A stretch of 13,954 nucleotides of DNA from Bacteroides sp. (GTDB lineage Bacteria > Bacteroidota > Bacteroidia > Bacteroidales > Bacteroidaceae), in the NCBI GenBank assembly GCA_030151885.1, contig JASLCG010000153.1, positions 1 through 13,954 of the forward strand, read 5' to 3'. Shown one piece after another: positions 6,595 through 13,954 of this stretch. Each line of letters starts with the position of its first letter. The first letter of the stretch is position 1. A program made the translations under genes and the position numbers. The notes under the pieces are model-generated. The model saw only the letters and a list, made by a program, of their open reading frames with translations, was not told where the DNA came from and searched no databases.

Positions 6595-7694
6595 TTGTTT
6601 TTAATCTTAGTTAGTTTTATCACTTCATTAGTAATTATTTCTGCTGAATTTGGTAAAGCTAGTTTCAAAATATTTGTTTTTAAAGTATCAAGTGTTTTAT
6701 CATCAGATATAACTTGTTCTATGGTAAAGTATAGTTTGCTACTAGCTTCACTATCTTTTATCATTATAGCTGCATTTACTGCTGTTAGTGCTAAAGCATT
6801 TTTAGTTTGATGATCTTCGGCAACGTTTGGTGAAGGAATCAAAATGGTAGGTTTTCCTAGTAAGCAGAATTCAGATATAGATCCAGCACCAGCCCTTGAT
6901 ACTACTAAATCTGCTGCTATGTATGCCTCTTTCATATCAGAGATGAAGTCTAGTATAGCGATATTGTTAGAAGCTCTATCTTGTAATTCATGTTTAATAT
7001 TGTTGTGGTATAATGATCCTGTTTGCCAAATGTACTGATATGGACTTTTACTTAATTTATCATAGTTTTGGAGCATTGCTGTGTTAATAGATTTTGCACC
7101 CAGGCTCCCCCCTATGATTAGTACTGTTTTTTTGTTGGGATCTAAGTTAAAAGTTTTAACTGCAACCTCTTTTGTACTACCTGGGCTAAGCAAGTCTTGT
7201 CTTACAGGATTTCCAGTTATAAGTATTTTATTAGCGGGGAAAAATCTCTCCATCTTAGGGTAGGATACACATATCTTGTGAGCAGTTTTAGCTAATAACT
7301 TGTTGGTGACTCCTGCGTATGAATTTTGCTCTTGAATAAGTGTTGGTATGCCTAGTTTGGCGGCCATTTTTAAAGTTGGACCACTAGCAAAACCTCCTAC
7401 GCCAACCACCACATCAGGATTGAAATTTTTTATAATTTTTCTAGCTTTATATAAGCTCTTTATTAGCTTATAAGCTATGGGAATATTTTTAAATAGATTT
7501 TTACGGTTAAAACCTTTAATTGGTAAGCCTACAATTTCATAGCCTGCTTGTGGAACTCTATCCATTTCCATTCTATCTTCAGCACCTATAAAAAGGATTG
7601 CCGCATCTGGTTCTCTTTTCTTTATTTCGTTTGCTATAGAAATAGCTGGGAAAATGTGACCTCCTGTGCCACCTCCACTAATAATAACTCTCAT
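6591..7694 (-). CDS. murG: Lipid II synthase, UDP-GlcNAc transferase MurG
   Basis: MurG is a peripheral GT-B glycosyltransferase on the cytoplasmic face of the inner membrane. It transfers GlcNAc from UDP-GlcNAc to lipid I to give lipid II. The 367 residues carry the amino-terminal GGGTGGHIFPA loop (7-17), VGVGGFASGP (97-106) and LIQEQNSYAGVTNK (119-132). The carboxy nucleotide-sugar domain has TGNPVR (160-165), GGSLGAKSIN (195-204), SRAGAGSISE (266-275) and PSPNVAEDHQTKNA (287-300). The length fits the family. The start ATG gives the canonical MRVIISGGGTGGH. It follows ftsW by 27 nt, the largest gap in the cluster; that gap is pure A/T except for a few bases and shows no promoter. Its TGA stop overlaps the murC start. 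Confidence 0.98.
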   Translation of the reverse strand: MRVIISGGGTGGHIFPAISIANEIKKREPDAAILFIGAEDRMEMDRVPQAGYEIVGLPIKGFNRKNLFKNIPIAYKLIKSLYKARKIIKNFNPDVVVGVGGFASGPTLKMAAKLGIPTLIQEQNSYAGVTNKLLAKTAHKICVSYPKMERFFPANKILITGNPVRQDLLSPGSTKEVAVKTFNLDPNKKTVLIIGGSLGAKSINTAMLQNYDKLSKSPYQYIWQTGSLYHNNIKHELQDRASNNIAILDFISDMKEAYIAADLVVSRAGAGSISEFCLLGKPTILIPSPNVAEDHQTKNALALTAVNAAIMIKDSEASSKLYFTIEQVISDDKTLDTLKTNILKLALPNSAEIITNEVIKLTKIKNK

Positions 7695-7721
7695 AATTTT
7701 TAAATTATAGCTTATAAATAA

Positions 7722-8939
7722 CTAGTTCTCAATTAGCTCTTCATTATTATCACTGTCTATAGTATCTTCTTTCTCTTGTCTGATACTTCTAGAAATACTA
7801 AGAATAAGACCTAATTCAAAGCAGTTTATAACGATGCTAGTACCACCTTTGCTTATAATTGGTAGTGGTTGTCCTGTAATTGGCATAATGTTTACAGATA
7901 CAAAGATATGTATTAGCGCTTGTAATGCTATCATTAAAGCAACTCCTTGGATAAATAAAATGGCATATGGGTCTTTTAGTTTATTAGATATGTTTCCAAC
8001 CCGCAACAATATCATAAGATATAAAAAGATAACAAATGCTCCTCCAATTAACCCAGTTTCTTCTATTATAATAGCAAAGATTAGGTCAGAGTAGGCATGG
8101 CTGACAAGATCTCTTTGAGTTGAGTTCCCAAACCCAGAGCCTAATAAGTTACTTTTGCTGATAGCAATATTTGCATTTCCTCTTTGTCTATTGGCATCAA
8201 GGTCGTATTGTTCGGGAGGGACATTCTCTGCAGCTAAGAATTTTACAAACCTAGCTTCCCAAGTCGGTACACGCCTAAATATATTAGCATTTGGGAATAT
8301 TTTATACGCAGAGTAGCTGATAAATGTAATAGAAACTACAACACCTATTAACAAGGCAAAGAATCTCCAGTTAATCTGCCCAATCCACAACATGATTAAT
8401 ATTACTAATGAGATGAGTGCTGCAGTAGAAAAGTTTTCAAGAGTAATTAGTATTACTGGCAGTGCTGATATACCAATAATATTAATCAATGTCCTTTTAT
8501 TATCTTTTTCTTTGCTAGCTTGATTAAGGCTAAGAAAATGCGCTGTTACTATTATTAGCCAAAGTTTAACAAGCTCTGATGGTTGGTATGTAATTCCTGT
8601 AAACGGTACGTATAACCATCTTGATGTCCCATTAAGTAGTCCATGTCCCATAAATCCTTTGACAGAGGCGTAAAGTAATGTGGAGCAAGCTATAAACCCT
8701 AATCCATATAGAAGAAAAATTCTGACTTTAGTATAATTAAAACAACTAGTTACTACCATAGCTATGAAACCAATAAATAGTGTCATAATATGCTTTGTTA
8801 GTGGTGACCAGTGATCTGCAGTCTTATATGAGAGTGAACTAGATGAACTAAAGAACTCTAGAATTGATATGATACATAAAAAGCCAAATGCTATCCAAAT
8901 ACCTTTATCTCCTTTAAAAATTTTATCTATTAGATCCAT
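7722..8939 (-). CDS. ftsW: Peptidoglycan glycosyltransferase FtsW (SEDS family)
   Basis: FtsW is the SEDS polymerase that links lipid II into glycan strands at the septum, together with its partner PBP (ftsI here). The 405-residue protein is strongly hydrophobic with about ten membrane segments. Family motifs are NGTSRWLYV...GITYQPSELVK (103-125), ENFSTAALI (168-176), LLGSGFGNSTQRD (265-277) and HAYSDLIFAIIIEETGLIGG (281-300). D285 matches the catalytic Asp of FtsW/RodA. PITGQPLPIISKGGTS (353-368) is the late signature. A soluble acidic tail (about 388-405) ends the protein. The position between murD and murG, beside the division PBP gene, argues for FtsW and against RodA. The ATG begins one base after the murD stop (TAAAATG), so translation is probably coupled. 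Confidence 0.96.
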   Translation of the reverse strand: MDLIDKIFKGDKGIWIAFGFLCIISILEFFSSSSSLSYKTADHWSPLTKHIMTLFIGFIAMVVTSCFNYTKVRIFLLYGLGFIACSTLLYASVKGFMGHGLLNGTSRWLYVPFTGITYQPSELVKLWLIIVTAHFLSLNQASKEKDNKRTLINIIGISALPVILITLENFSTAALISLVILIMLWIGQINWRFFALLIGVVVSITFISYSAYKIFPNANIFRRVPTWEARFVKFLAAENVPPEQYDLDANRQRGNANIAISKSNLLGSGFGNSTQRDLVSHAYSDLIFAIIIEETGLIGGAFVIFLYLMILLRVGNISNKLKDPYAILFIQGVALMIALQALIHIFVSVNIMPITGQPLPIISKGGTSIVINCFELGLILSISRSIRQEKEDTIDSDNNEELIEN

Positions 8940-8940
8940 T

Positions 8941-10278
8941 TTATAGTGTATTTACACATTCTTTAAATATGTCTCCTCTATTTTCATAACTAGTAAATAG
9001 GTCGAAAGAAGCACAGCATGGACTTAATAAGACTACATCTCCAGCTTCAGCCTTCTGATAAGCTGTTTGCACCGCTGTCTTCATGTTATCTACTGATATG
9101 TAGGGTATTTCTGTTTTTGAGAAAAAATTGATTAATTTATTATTGTCTTTTCCTAAAAAGATTAAAACTTTACACTTTTCATTTATTAAAGGTAATAGTG
9201 TATTGTAATCGTTTCCTTTATCTACCCCTCCTAATATAAGTATCGTCTTTTTATGCATTGCTTGTAAAGCATAAAAACAAGAGTCTATGTTGGTAGCTTT
9301 AGAGTCATTTATAAAGTCTATACCTTTTAGACTTTTAACAAACTCAAGTCTATGTTCAACAGAATGAAAAGTTTGTAAACCCTCGACTACATCTTTTTGG
9401 GATAAACCTAAAATATTCAAAGCTGTGCATGCAGCCATTGTGTTTAATAAATTATGTGTGCCAATTAAATTCAGCTTTGAAATAGGAATCTTAAGCTCAC
9501 TATTTATTACTATCTCACTTTTGCAGATGTGTACAGTTCTATCGCTTATAAAGTCAATATCTTTTAAAGTAAAAGGATGCATAGTAGCTAATAAATTTCT
9601 ACTTTCAATACCTTCTTGTATTGTCATGTCATCTTTCCAGTAAATGAAATGATCTTCATGTTTTTGGTTTTGAGTAATTCTAAACTTAGAATCTGCATAC
9701 TTTTCAAACTTATACTCGTACCTATCTAGGTGGTCTGGAGTTATGTTAAGTAGTATTGCCACATTTGCTTTAAACTTATACATGTTATCAAGTTGAAAAG
9801 AGCTTAACTCTATGACATAATAATCATGGTTAGTTAATGCAACCTGTCTTGCTAAACTATACCCTATATTTCCAGCTAAACCGACATTAAGCTTAGCCTG
9901 TTTCATAATATGAAAAATGAGACTTGCTGTTGTAGTTTTACCATTTGAGCCAGTAATGCAAATCATTTTTGCATTAGAAAACTCTGCAGCAAACTCTATT
10001 TCTGAGATTATAGGTATGTTGAGTGCTATAGCTTCTTTGACTATTGGAGCTGTTAAAGGAATTCCAGGACTTTTAATAATTCTATTAGCACTAAGAATTT
10101 CGGCTTTTGTGTGTTGTTGTTGCTCCCAGTTAATGCTGTATTGATTTAACTCATCTTTATATTTATCTTTAATAATAGAAGAGTCTGATACAAACACATT
10201 ATAGCCTTGTATTTGTGCAAGAATAGCAGCTCCTACACCACTTTCTCCTCCTCCTAACACAACTATTTTTTCACTCAT
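8941..10278 (-). CDS. murD: UDP-MurNAc-L-alanine--D-glutamate ligase MurD
   Basis: MurD adds D-glutamate to UDP-MurNAc-L-Ala with ATP in the cytoplasm, after MurC and before MurE. The 445 residues include the amino UDP-binding loop VLGGGESGVGAA (7-18), the ATP loop TGSNGKTTT (109-117), IELSSFQLD (156-164) and NITPDHLDRY (178-187). K198 in YADSKFR lies where the family's carbamylated Lys is expected. GTHNLLN (273-279), EHRLEF (308-313), NDSKATN (324-330), LGGVDKGND and the end block LLSPCCASFDLFTSYENRGDIFK complete the set. GESG and the ASFD..T.Y..RG block are specific for MurD. Length is typical. The gene starts 2 nt after the mraY stop and ends 1 nt before ftsW. Confidence 0.98.
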   Translation of the reverse strand: MSEKIVVLGGGESGVGAAILAQIQGYNVFVSDSSIIKDKYKDELNQYSINWEQQQHTKAEILSANRIIKSPGIPLTAPIVKEAIALNIPIISEIEFAAEFSNAKMICITGSNGKTTTASLIFHIMKQAKLNVGLAGNIGYSLARQVALTNHDYYVIELSSFQLDNMYKFKANVAILLNITPDHLDRYEYKFEKYADSKFRITQNQKHEDHFIYWKDDMTIQEGIESRNLLATMHPFTLKDIDFISDRTVHICKSEIVINSELKIPISKLNLIGTHNLLNTMAACTALNILGLSQKDVVEGLQTFHSVEHRLEFVKSLKGIDFINDSKATNIDSCFYALQAMHKKTILILGGVDKGNDYNTLLPLINEKCKVLIFLGKDNNKLINFFSKTEIPYISVDNMKTAVQTAYQKAEAGDVVLLSPCCASFDLFTSYENRGDIFKECVNTL

Positions 10279-10280
10279 GA

Positions 10281-11552
10281 TTATCGAATTTTTAAAGTTA
10301 CAATAGTTATAGCTGCTAAAAGAATTGTAATGATCCAGAATCTGATTGTGATCTTAGATTCATGAAATACATTCTCTGGTTTTGTAATAATATATGAACA
10401 CTCTGGGTCTAGTTGAGCTTTTGTTGTACGAAAATGATCATGTATAGGAGTTCTTTTAAAAACTCTTTGTTTAACACCTTTTCTTTTTCCTAGCTTATAG
10501 TATCTAACTTGTAGGATCACTGATAGGTTTTCCATTAAAAACACACCACATAAAATTGGTATTAGTAACTCCTTATGTATAATAATAGCAAAAACAGCAA
10601 TTATTCCACCAACAGTTAAACTCCCTGTATCTCCCATAAATACTTGAGCTGGATAAGCATTATACCATAGAAATCCGATAAGGGCACCAACAAATGCGCA
10701 TATAAATATTACTAGTTCTTCACTTCCAGGTATATACATAATATTTAAATAGCTAGCAAATTCGATATGGCTCGATAAGTAAGCTAGAATCCCTAATGCT
10801 ACACCAATAATAGCCGAGTTTCCAGCAGCCATTCCATCCATCCCATCATTAAGGTTAGCCCCATTTGAAACAGCTGTTACAACAAATATCGTTACAATAA
10901 CAAATAGGACCCATCCTGCTGCTTGTTTATGTTTACCCATAAAAGCAACTAGATCAGCATAGTCGAGGTTGTTATTCTTAAAAAATGGTATAGTCGTTTG
11001 GGTCGATTTTATATTTTTTTTAGCATGCACTACTTCTATTTCTCCATTATGAGTAGTTCTTACTTCATGATTTTCTCGTATAACAATATCTGGGCTTAAG
11101 TATATAGTAAGACCGACAATAAGCCCTAACCCAACTTGGCCCAACACTTTAAATCTACCTCTTAGGCCATCTTTGTTTTTTCTAAATACTTTAATGTAAT
11201 CGTCTGTAAAGCCAATAATCCCTAGCCATACGGTTGTTATTAGCATCAGGATCATATATATATTATGTAATTTTCCCAATAGAATGCATGGTATTATTAT
11301 AGAAACTATAATAATAACACCCCCCATACTTGGGACTCCTATTTTGTTGACTCCAAAAGGATCTATACTTGGATCTCTTTGTATTTCTGTAATTTGCTTT
11401 TTTTTCAGAGCATCAATGAATTTATCTCCAAATATGGTAGATATAAGTAGAGCCAATATTATGGTTAGTATAGCTCTAAAAGATGTATAGCTGAACATTC
11501 CCGCTCCAGGAAAGTTAAATTTCTCAAGCCAATTGAATAGGTAATATAGCAT
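10281..11552 (-). CDS. mraY: Phospho-N-acetylmuramoyl-pentapeptide-transferase MraY
   Basis: MraY is an integral inner-membrane enzyme that moves phospho-MurNAc-pentapeptide from UDP to undecaprenyl phosphate, forming lipid I. The 423 residues hold about ten membrane helices and the motifs GVPSMGG (72-78), GFTDDYIKV (114-122, with the paired Asp 117-118), NGANLNDGMDGMAAG (230-244), FMGDTGSL (305-312) and TPIHDHF (368-374). The last is HDH where many bacteria have HHH. The protein is about 60 residues longer than E. coli MraY, mostly through a polar insert at about 155-210 and a tail around 375-400; I recall both as usual in Bacteroidota. It lies 5 nt after murE and 2 nt before murD. Confidence 0.97.
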   Translation of the reverse strand: MLYYLFNWLEKFNFPGAGMFSYTSFRAILTIILALLISTIFGDKFIDALKKKQITEIQRDPSIDPFGVNKIGVPSMGGVIIIVSIIIPCILLGKLHNIYMILMLITTVWLGIIGFTDDYIKVFRKNKDGLRGRFKVLGQVGLGLIVGLTIYLSPDIVIRENHEVRTTHNGEIEVVHAKKNIKSTQTTIPFFKNNNLDYADLVAFMGKHKQAAGWVLFVIVTIFVVTAVSNGANLNDGMDGMAAGNSAIIGVALGILAYLSSHIEFASYLNIMYIPGSEELVIFICAFVGALIGFLWYNAYPAQVFMGDTGSLTVGGIIAVFAIIIHKELLIPILCGVFLMENLSVILQVRYYKLGKRKGVKQRVFKRTPIHDHFRTTKAQLDPECSYIITKPENVFHESKITIRFWIITILLAAITIVTLKIR

Positions 11553-11557
11553 GGTTT

Positions 11558-13021
11558 CTAAAGTTGTAGTGTGTTAAAAATGTTTGTTAATTCTTCTTTG
11601 TCATCGAAGTGGTGATTTACTCCTTTTATAGATTGGTAGTTTTCATGTCCTTTGCCTGCAACTAATATAACATCATTGGGCTGTGCTATAAAACATGCAG
11701 TTTTAATAGCTTCCCTTCTATCTAATATAGTTAGTATTTTTGCTTTACTTTTAGAATCATTGATTCCTTCCAGCATATCTTTTACTATGTTTTGAGGTTC
11801 TTCAAACCTAGGGTTGTCAGAAGTTAAGATTACTTTATCGCTATATTTTAAGGCCTCTTTAGTCATTAAAGGACGCTTACCTTTATCTCTATTTCCACCA
11901 GCACCACAGACAGTGATTATACTTCCTTTATTATTAATAATTTCTCGTATAGTTGTTAAAACATTTTCCAAAGCATCTGGAGTATGTGCATAGTCTACTA
12001 TTGCTGTGAATCCTGTCGGAGACTTAAGTGTTTCAAATCTACCAGCTACATGACTCAAGCTTGATAATGCAAGTAAAACCTCTTCTTCATTTTGGTTAAG
12101 TAATAGCGCTGTTCCGTATGCAGCTAGAACATTGTATGCATTAAATTTTCCTGTAAATCTTATGAATAACTCTTTATTATTTATAGTCAGCAACATACCA
12201 TCCAACATAAGCTCTAAGATTTTGGCTTTAAAATCAGCAGTCTTGCTTAATGAGTAAGCGTATTTGCTGGATTTGGTATTTTGAATCATAATAGACCCTT
12301 GCTTATCATCAATGTTAACTAGTGAAAATGCATTTGGTAATAGGTTATCGAAGAATGTTTTTTTTGCCTTTATATAGTTTTCTACAGTCTTATGATAATC
12401 TAGGTGGTCTCTAGTCAAATTTGTAAAAACAGCACCGGTAAACTTCAATCCTTCAATCCTGTGTTGATCAATAGCGTGTGAGCTTACCTCCATAAATGCG
12501 TAATCGCAACCAGCTTCTACCATTTTGCTTAACAATCTATTAAGTGTAATAGCGTCAGGGGTTGTATGGGATGTTTCGAACTCACTATTCCCTATTTTAT
12601 TGCAGACTGTTGAAATAAGCCCAGTTTTGTATCCAAGAGCTTTAAACAAATCGTATAGAAGTGTAGCTGTAGTAGTTTTTCCGTTTGTTCCAGTTACACC
12701 AATAAGTTTTAGGTTATCTGTGGGGTTTTTATAGAAAACTGTAGCTATGCAACCTAGCGCAATTTCTGTGTTAATAACTTTAATATAGGTAGTTTCTTTG
12801 TCTAAAATAGTTGGTAGCGTGGAGCAAACAATTGCTTTAGCTCCACTCTTTATAGCTTGAGTGATGTATTTATGACCATCTGTTTGCGTTCCTTTAATTG
12901 CTATAAAAAGGGTGTTGTCAGTAACTTTTCTAGAGTCTATCTGAATGTTATTTATATTTATTGCATCAGAACCTATCAGCTCTAATACTTTTAGTTTTTC
13001 AATACACTGCTGTAGTAACAT
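11558..13021 (-). CDS. murE: UDP-MurNAc-tripeptide synthetase MurE, meso-DAP type
   Basis: MurE adds the third amino acid of the stem peptide to UDP-MurNAc-L-Ala-D-Glu. The 487 residues carry the UDP-binding DSRKV (29-33), the ATP loop GTNGKTTT (111-118), SHTTPDA (151-157), MEVSSHA (177-183) and NLTRDHLDYH (201-210). K220 in YIKAKK is a likely carbamylated Lys. VDYAHTPDALENVL (342-355), AGGNRDKGKRPLM (374-386) and GKGHE (456-460) follow. DNPR at 402-405 (bases 11807-11818) is the motif that selects meso-diaminopimelate over lysine, so this organism should have the Gram-negative mDAP peptidoglycan. The gene starts 11 nt after the PBP gene and ends 5 nt before mraY. Confidence 0.98.
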   Translation of the reverse strand: MLLQQCIEKLKVLELIGSDAININNIQIDSRKVTDNTLFIAIKGTQTDGHKYITQAIKSGAKAIVCSTLPTILDKETTYIKVINTEIALGCIATVFYKNPTDNLKLIGVTGTNGKTTTATLLYDLFKALGYKTGLISTVCNKIGNSEFETSHTTPDAITLNRLLSKMVEAGCDYAFMEVSSHAIDQHRIEGLKFTGAVFTNLTRDHLDYHKTVENYIKAKKTFFDNLLPNAFSLVNIDDKQGSIMIQNTKSSKYAYSLSKTADFKAKILELMLDGMLLTINNKELFIRFTGKFNAYNVLAAYGTALLLNQNEEEVLLALSSLSHVAGRFETLKSPTGFTAIVDYAHTPDALENVLTTIREIINNKGSIITVCGAGGNRDKGKRPLMTKEALKYSDKVILTSDNPRFEEPQNIVKDMLEGINDSKSKAKILTILDRREAIKTACFIAQPNDVILVAGKGHENYQSIKGVNHHFDDKEELTNIFNTLQL

Positions 13022-13032
13022 ATTCTATTTCA

Positions 13033-13954
13033 TTAATGTAATTCTATTTTAATAGTGCTTCCAACTCTAATAGGTTGTCCGGCTTGAATTGATTGCCTGA
13101 AAACTTTACCTTTTCCTATAAGAGTGACATTTAAACCTAAGGACTCAAGAGTATATACAGCATCCTTAGCACCCATATTATATACAGAAGGTACGAGTTT
13201 GGGATTAGTATTTACTTTTTCAATAATTAACTCTTTATCTTGGCTTATTTTAGCTTCTGTAATGCTATTTTTATCGTAGTCTCCTTTATTTGTATACTCT
13301 ATATCTAGTTCTTTTAAAACTTTAATAGTGGAACTGAGAAGTCCTCTCTTAATAAGAGGCTTTTGTAGCTTTGAATCTTCTATTTTTTCTATATCAGAGT
13401 TTGTGTGATTTATTTTCATACCATATACTTTTTCTGCAATTTCTTTTGCAGCACTGGCAGACTCTCTTCCTCCACCTGCAGTTGTATTACTCGAAATAAT
13501 GCTAACTAGACAAGTGTACTTAGGAGCTTCGGAAGGGAAGTATCCACAAAAACTAACAAGCAGTTCTTTGTTGCTGCCTTTGTAACCTGATTCTCCTTTA
13601 GAAATTTGCGCCGAGCCTGTTTTTCCAGCTATAGAAACTTTATCTGAGTGTCCGTATTTTTTTGCAGTTCCTTCTTTGACTACATACTCTAACATTGATT
13701 GAATCTCTTTAATTGATTTTTTAGAGGCTATTCTAGAGTTTAAGACTTTAGTAGGAAACTCTTTAATCTCTTTCCCCTCTCTTTCTATAGACTTAACTAA
13801 TCTGGGTGCCATCATTTTTCCATTATTTGCAATGGAATTATAGAATGTGACAATATTAATAGGGGGAATCAATGTTTCGTACCCGAAGCTCATCCACGCT
13901 AATGTTGTATTACTAAAGTAATTGTTATCAACATTCTTAATAACAGGAGTTGCT
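13033..13954 (-). CDS. ftsI: Division penicillin-binding protein (FtsI/PBP2), carboxy part with PASTA domain; 5' end outside window
   Basis: This is the periplasmic D,D-transpeptidase of the divisome, which cross-links septal glycan made by FtsW. About 306 residues are visible. The frame is open through the right window edge (reading ATPVIKNVDNN before TTLAWMSFGYE), so the ATG at 13891-13893 is internal and not a start. The visible part has LAWMSFGYE...PPINIVTFYNSIANNGKMM, typical of class B PBPs, and the KTG active-site motif in AGKTGSAQ (bases 13615-13623). The SxxK and SxN motifs, the dimerisation domain and the membrane anchor lie outside. After a polar linker, one PASTA domain (starting LVPSVYNMGAKDAV, ending VGSTIKIELH) closes the protein. 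The position first in the visible cluster, before murE, fits division ftsI/spoVD and not the elongation PBP. Confidence 0.95.
   Translation of the reverse strand, partial: ATPVIKNVDNNYFSNTTLAWMSFGYETLIPPINIVTFYNSIANNGKMMAPRLVKSIEREGKEIKEFPTKVLNSRIASKKSIKEIQSMLEYVVKEGTAKKYGHSDKVSIAGKTGSAQISKGESGYKGSNKELLVSFCGYFPSEAPKYTCLVSIISSNTTAGGGRESASAAKEIAEKVYGMKINHTNSDIEKIEDSKLQKPLIKRGLLSSTIKVLKELDIEYTNKGDYDKNSITEAKISQDKELIIEKVNTNPKLVPSVYNMGAKDAVYTLESLGLNVTLIGKGKVFRQSIQAGQPIRVGSTIKIELH

Noticed and set aside
7693..7708. All-A/T palindrome (ATAATTT-TT-AAATTAT) overlapping the murG start codon
   Set aside because: The stem is 7 bp of A-T pairs only, weak as RNA and expected often in AT-rich gaps.
7834..8094. 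86-codon plus-strand open frame
   Set aside because: Antisense shadow of the conserved ftsW carboxy region with no recognisable protein features.
13033..13893. Short 286-residue protein starting at the ATG at 13891-13893
   Set aside because: The frame stays open to the window edge with conserved transpeptidase sequence upstream of that ATG, so it is the end of a longer PBP.

Overview
This window is a compact chromosomal segment of an AT-rich bacterium of the phylum Bacteroidota, most likely order Bacteroidales. That placement rests on protein family variants (the MraY form with NLNDGMDG and PIHDHF, the extended FtsZ carboxy end, a RecO without zinc cysteines), on a Bacteroidota-type promoter (TTTG, 19 nt, TACATTTG) before the tRNA gene, and on almost no Shine-Dalgarno sequences before the genes. 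G+C looks like about one third by eye; I did not count it. Free-living, gut and protist-endosymbiont Bacteroidales all remain possible, and I cannot name a genus.

Layout, left to right. Bases 1-67 hold a minus-strand tRNA-Glu(UUC), cut at its 3' end by the window edge. Its promoter lies in the AT-rich spacer 68-300. recO runs rightward at 301-1029. Everything from 1068 to 13954 is on the minus strand and forms one uninterrupted division and cell wall (dcw) cluster. In transcription order it is ftsI/pbp2 (5' part outside the window), murE, mraY, murD, ftsW, murG, murC, ftsQ, ftsA, ftsZ and a GatB/YqeY-domain gene. Gaps between genes are between -4 and 27 nt, and by eye I found no convincing internal promoter pair, so the whole run is probably one operon. 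A perfect 15-bp inverted repeat at 1017-1061 sits between the convergent ends of recO and yqeY and probably terminates transcription from both sides.

How the genes work together. MurC, MurD and MurE add L-Ala, D-Glu and meso-DAP to UDP-MurNAc; the DNPR motif in MurE indicates meso-DAP. MraY and MurG build lipid I and lipid II. FtsW polymerises lipid II and the division PBP cross-links the product. FtsQ, FtsA and FtsZ place and organise that synthesis at the division site. murB, ddl and murF are absent from the visible part of the cluster and must lie elsewhere.

I found no undescribed system, mobile element, CRISPR array or phage gene here. The points worth a second look are small: the convergent hairpin overlapping the recO stop codon, a divergent FtsA with a degenerate adenosine-binding loop and a long charged coil, an unusual FtsZ tail, and an A9 run at the ftsQ stop codon.
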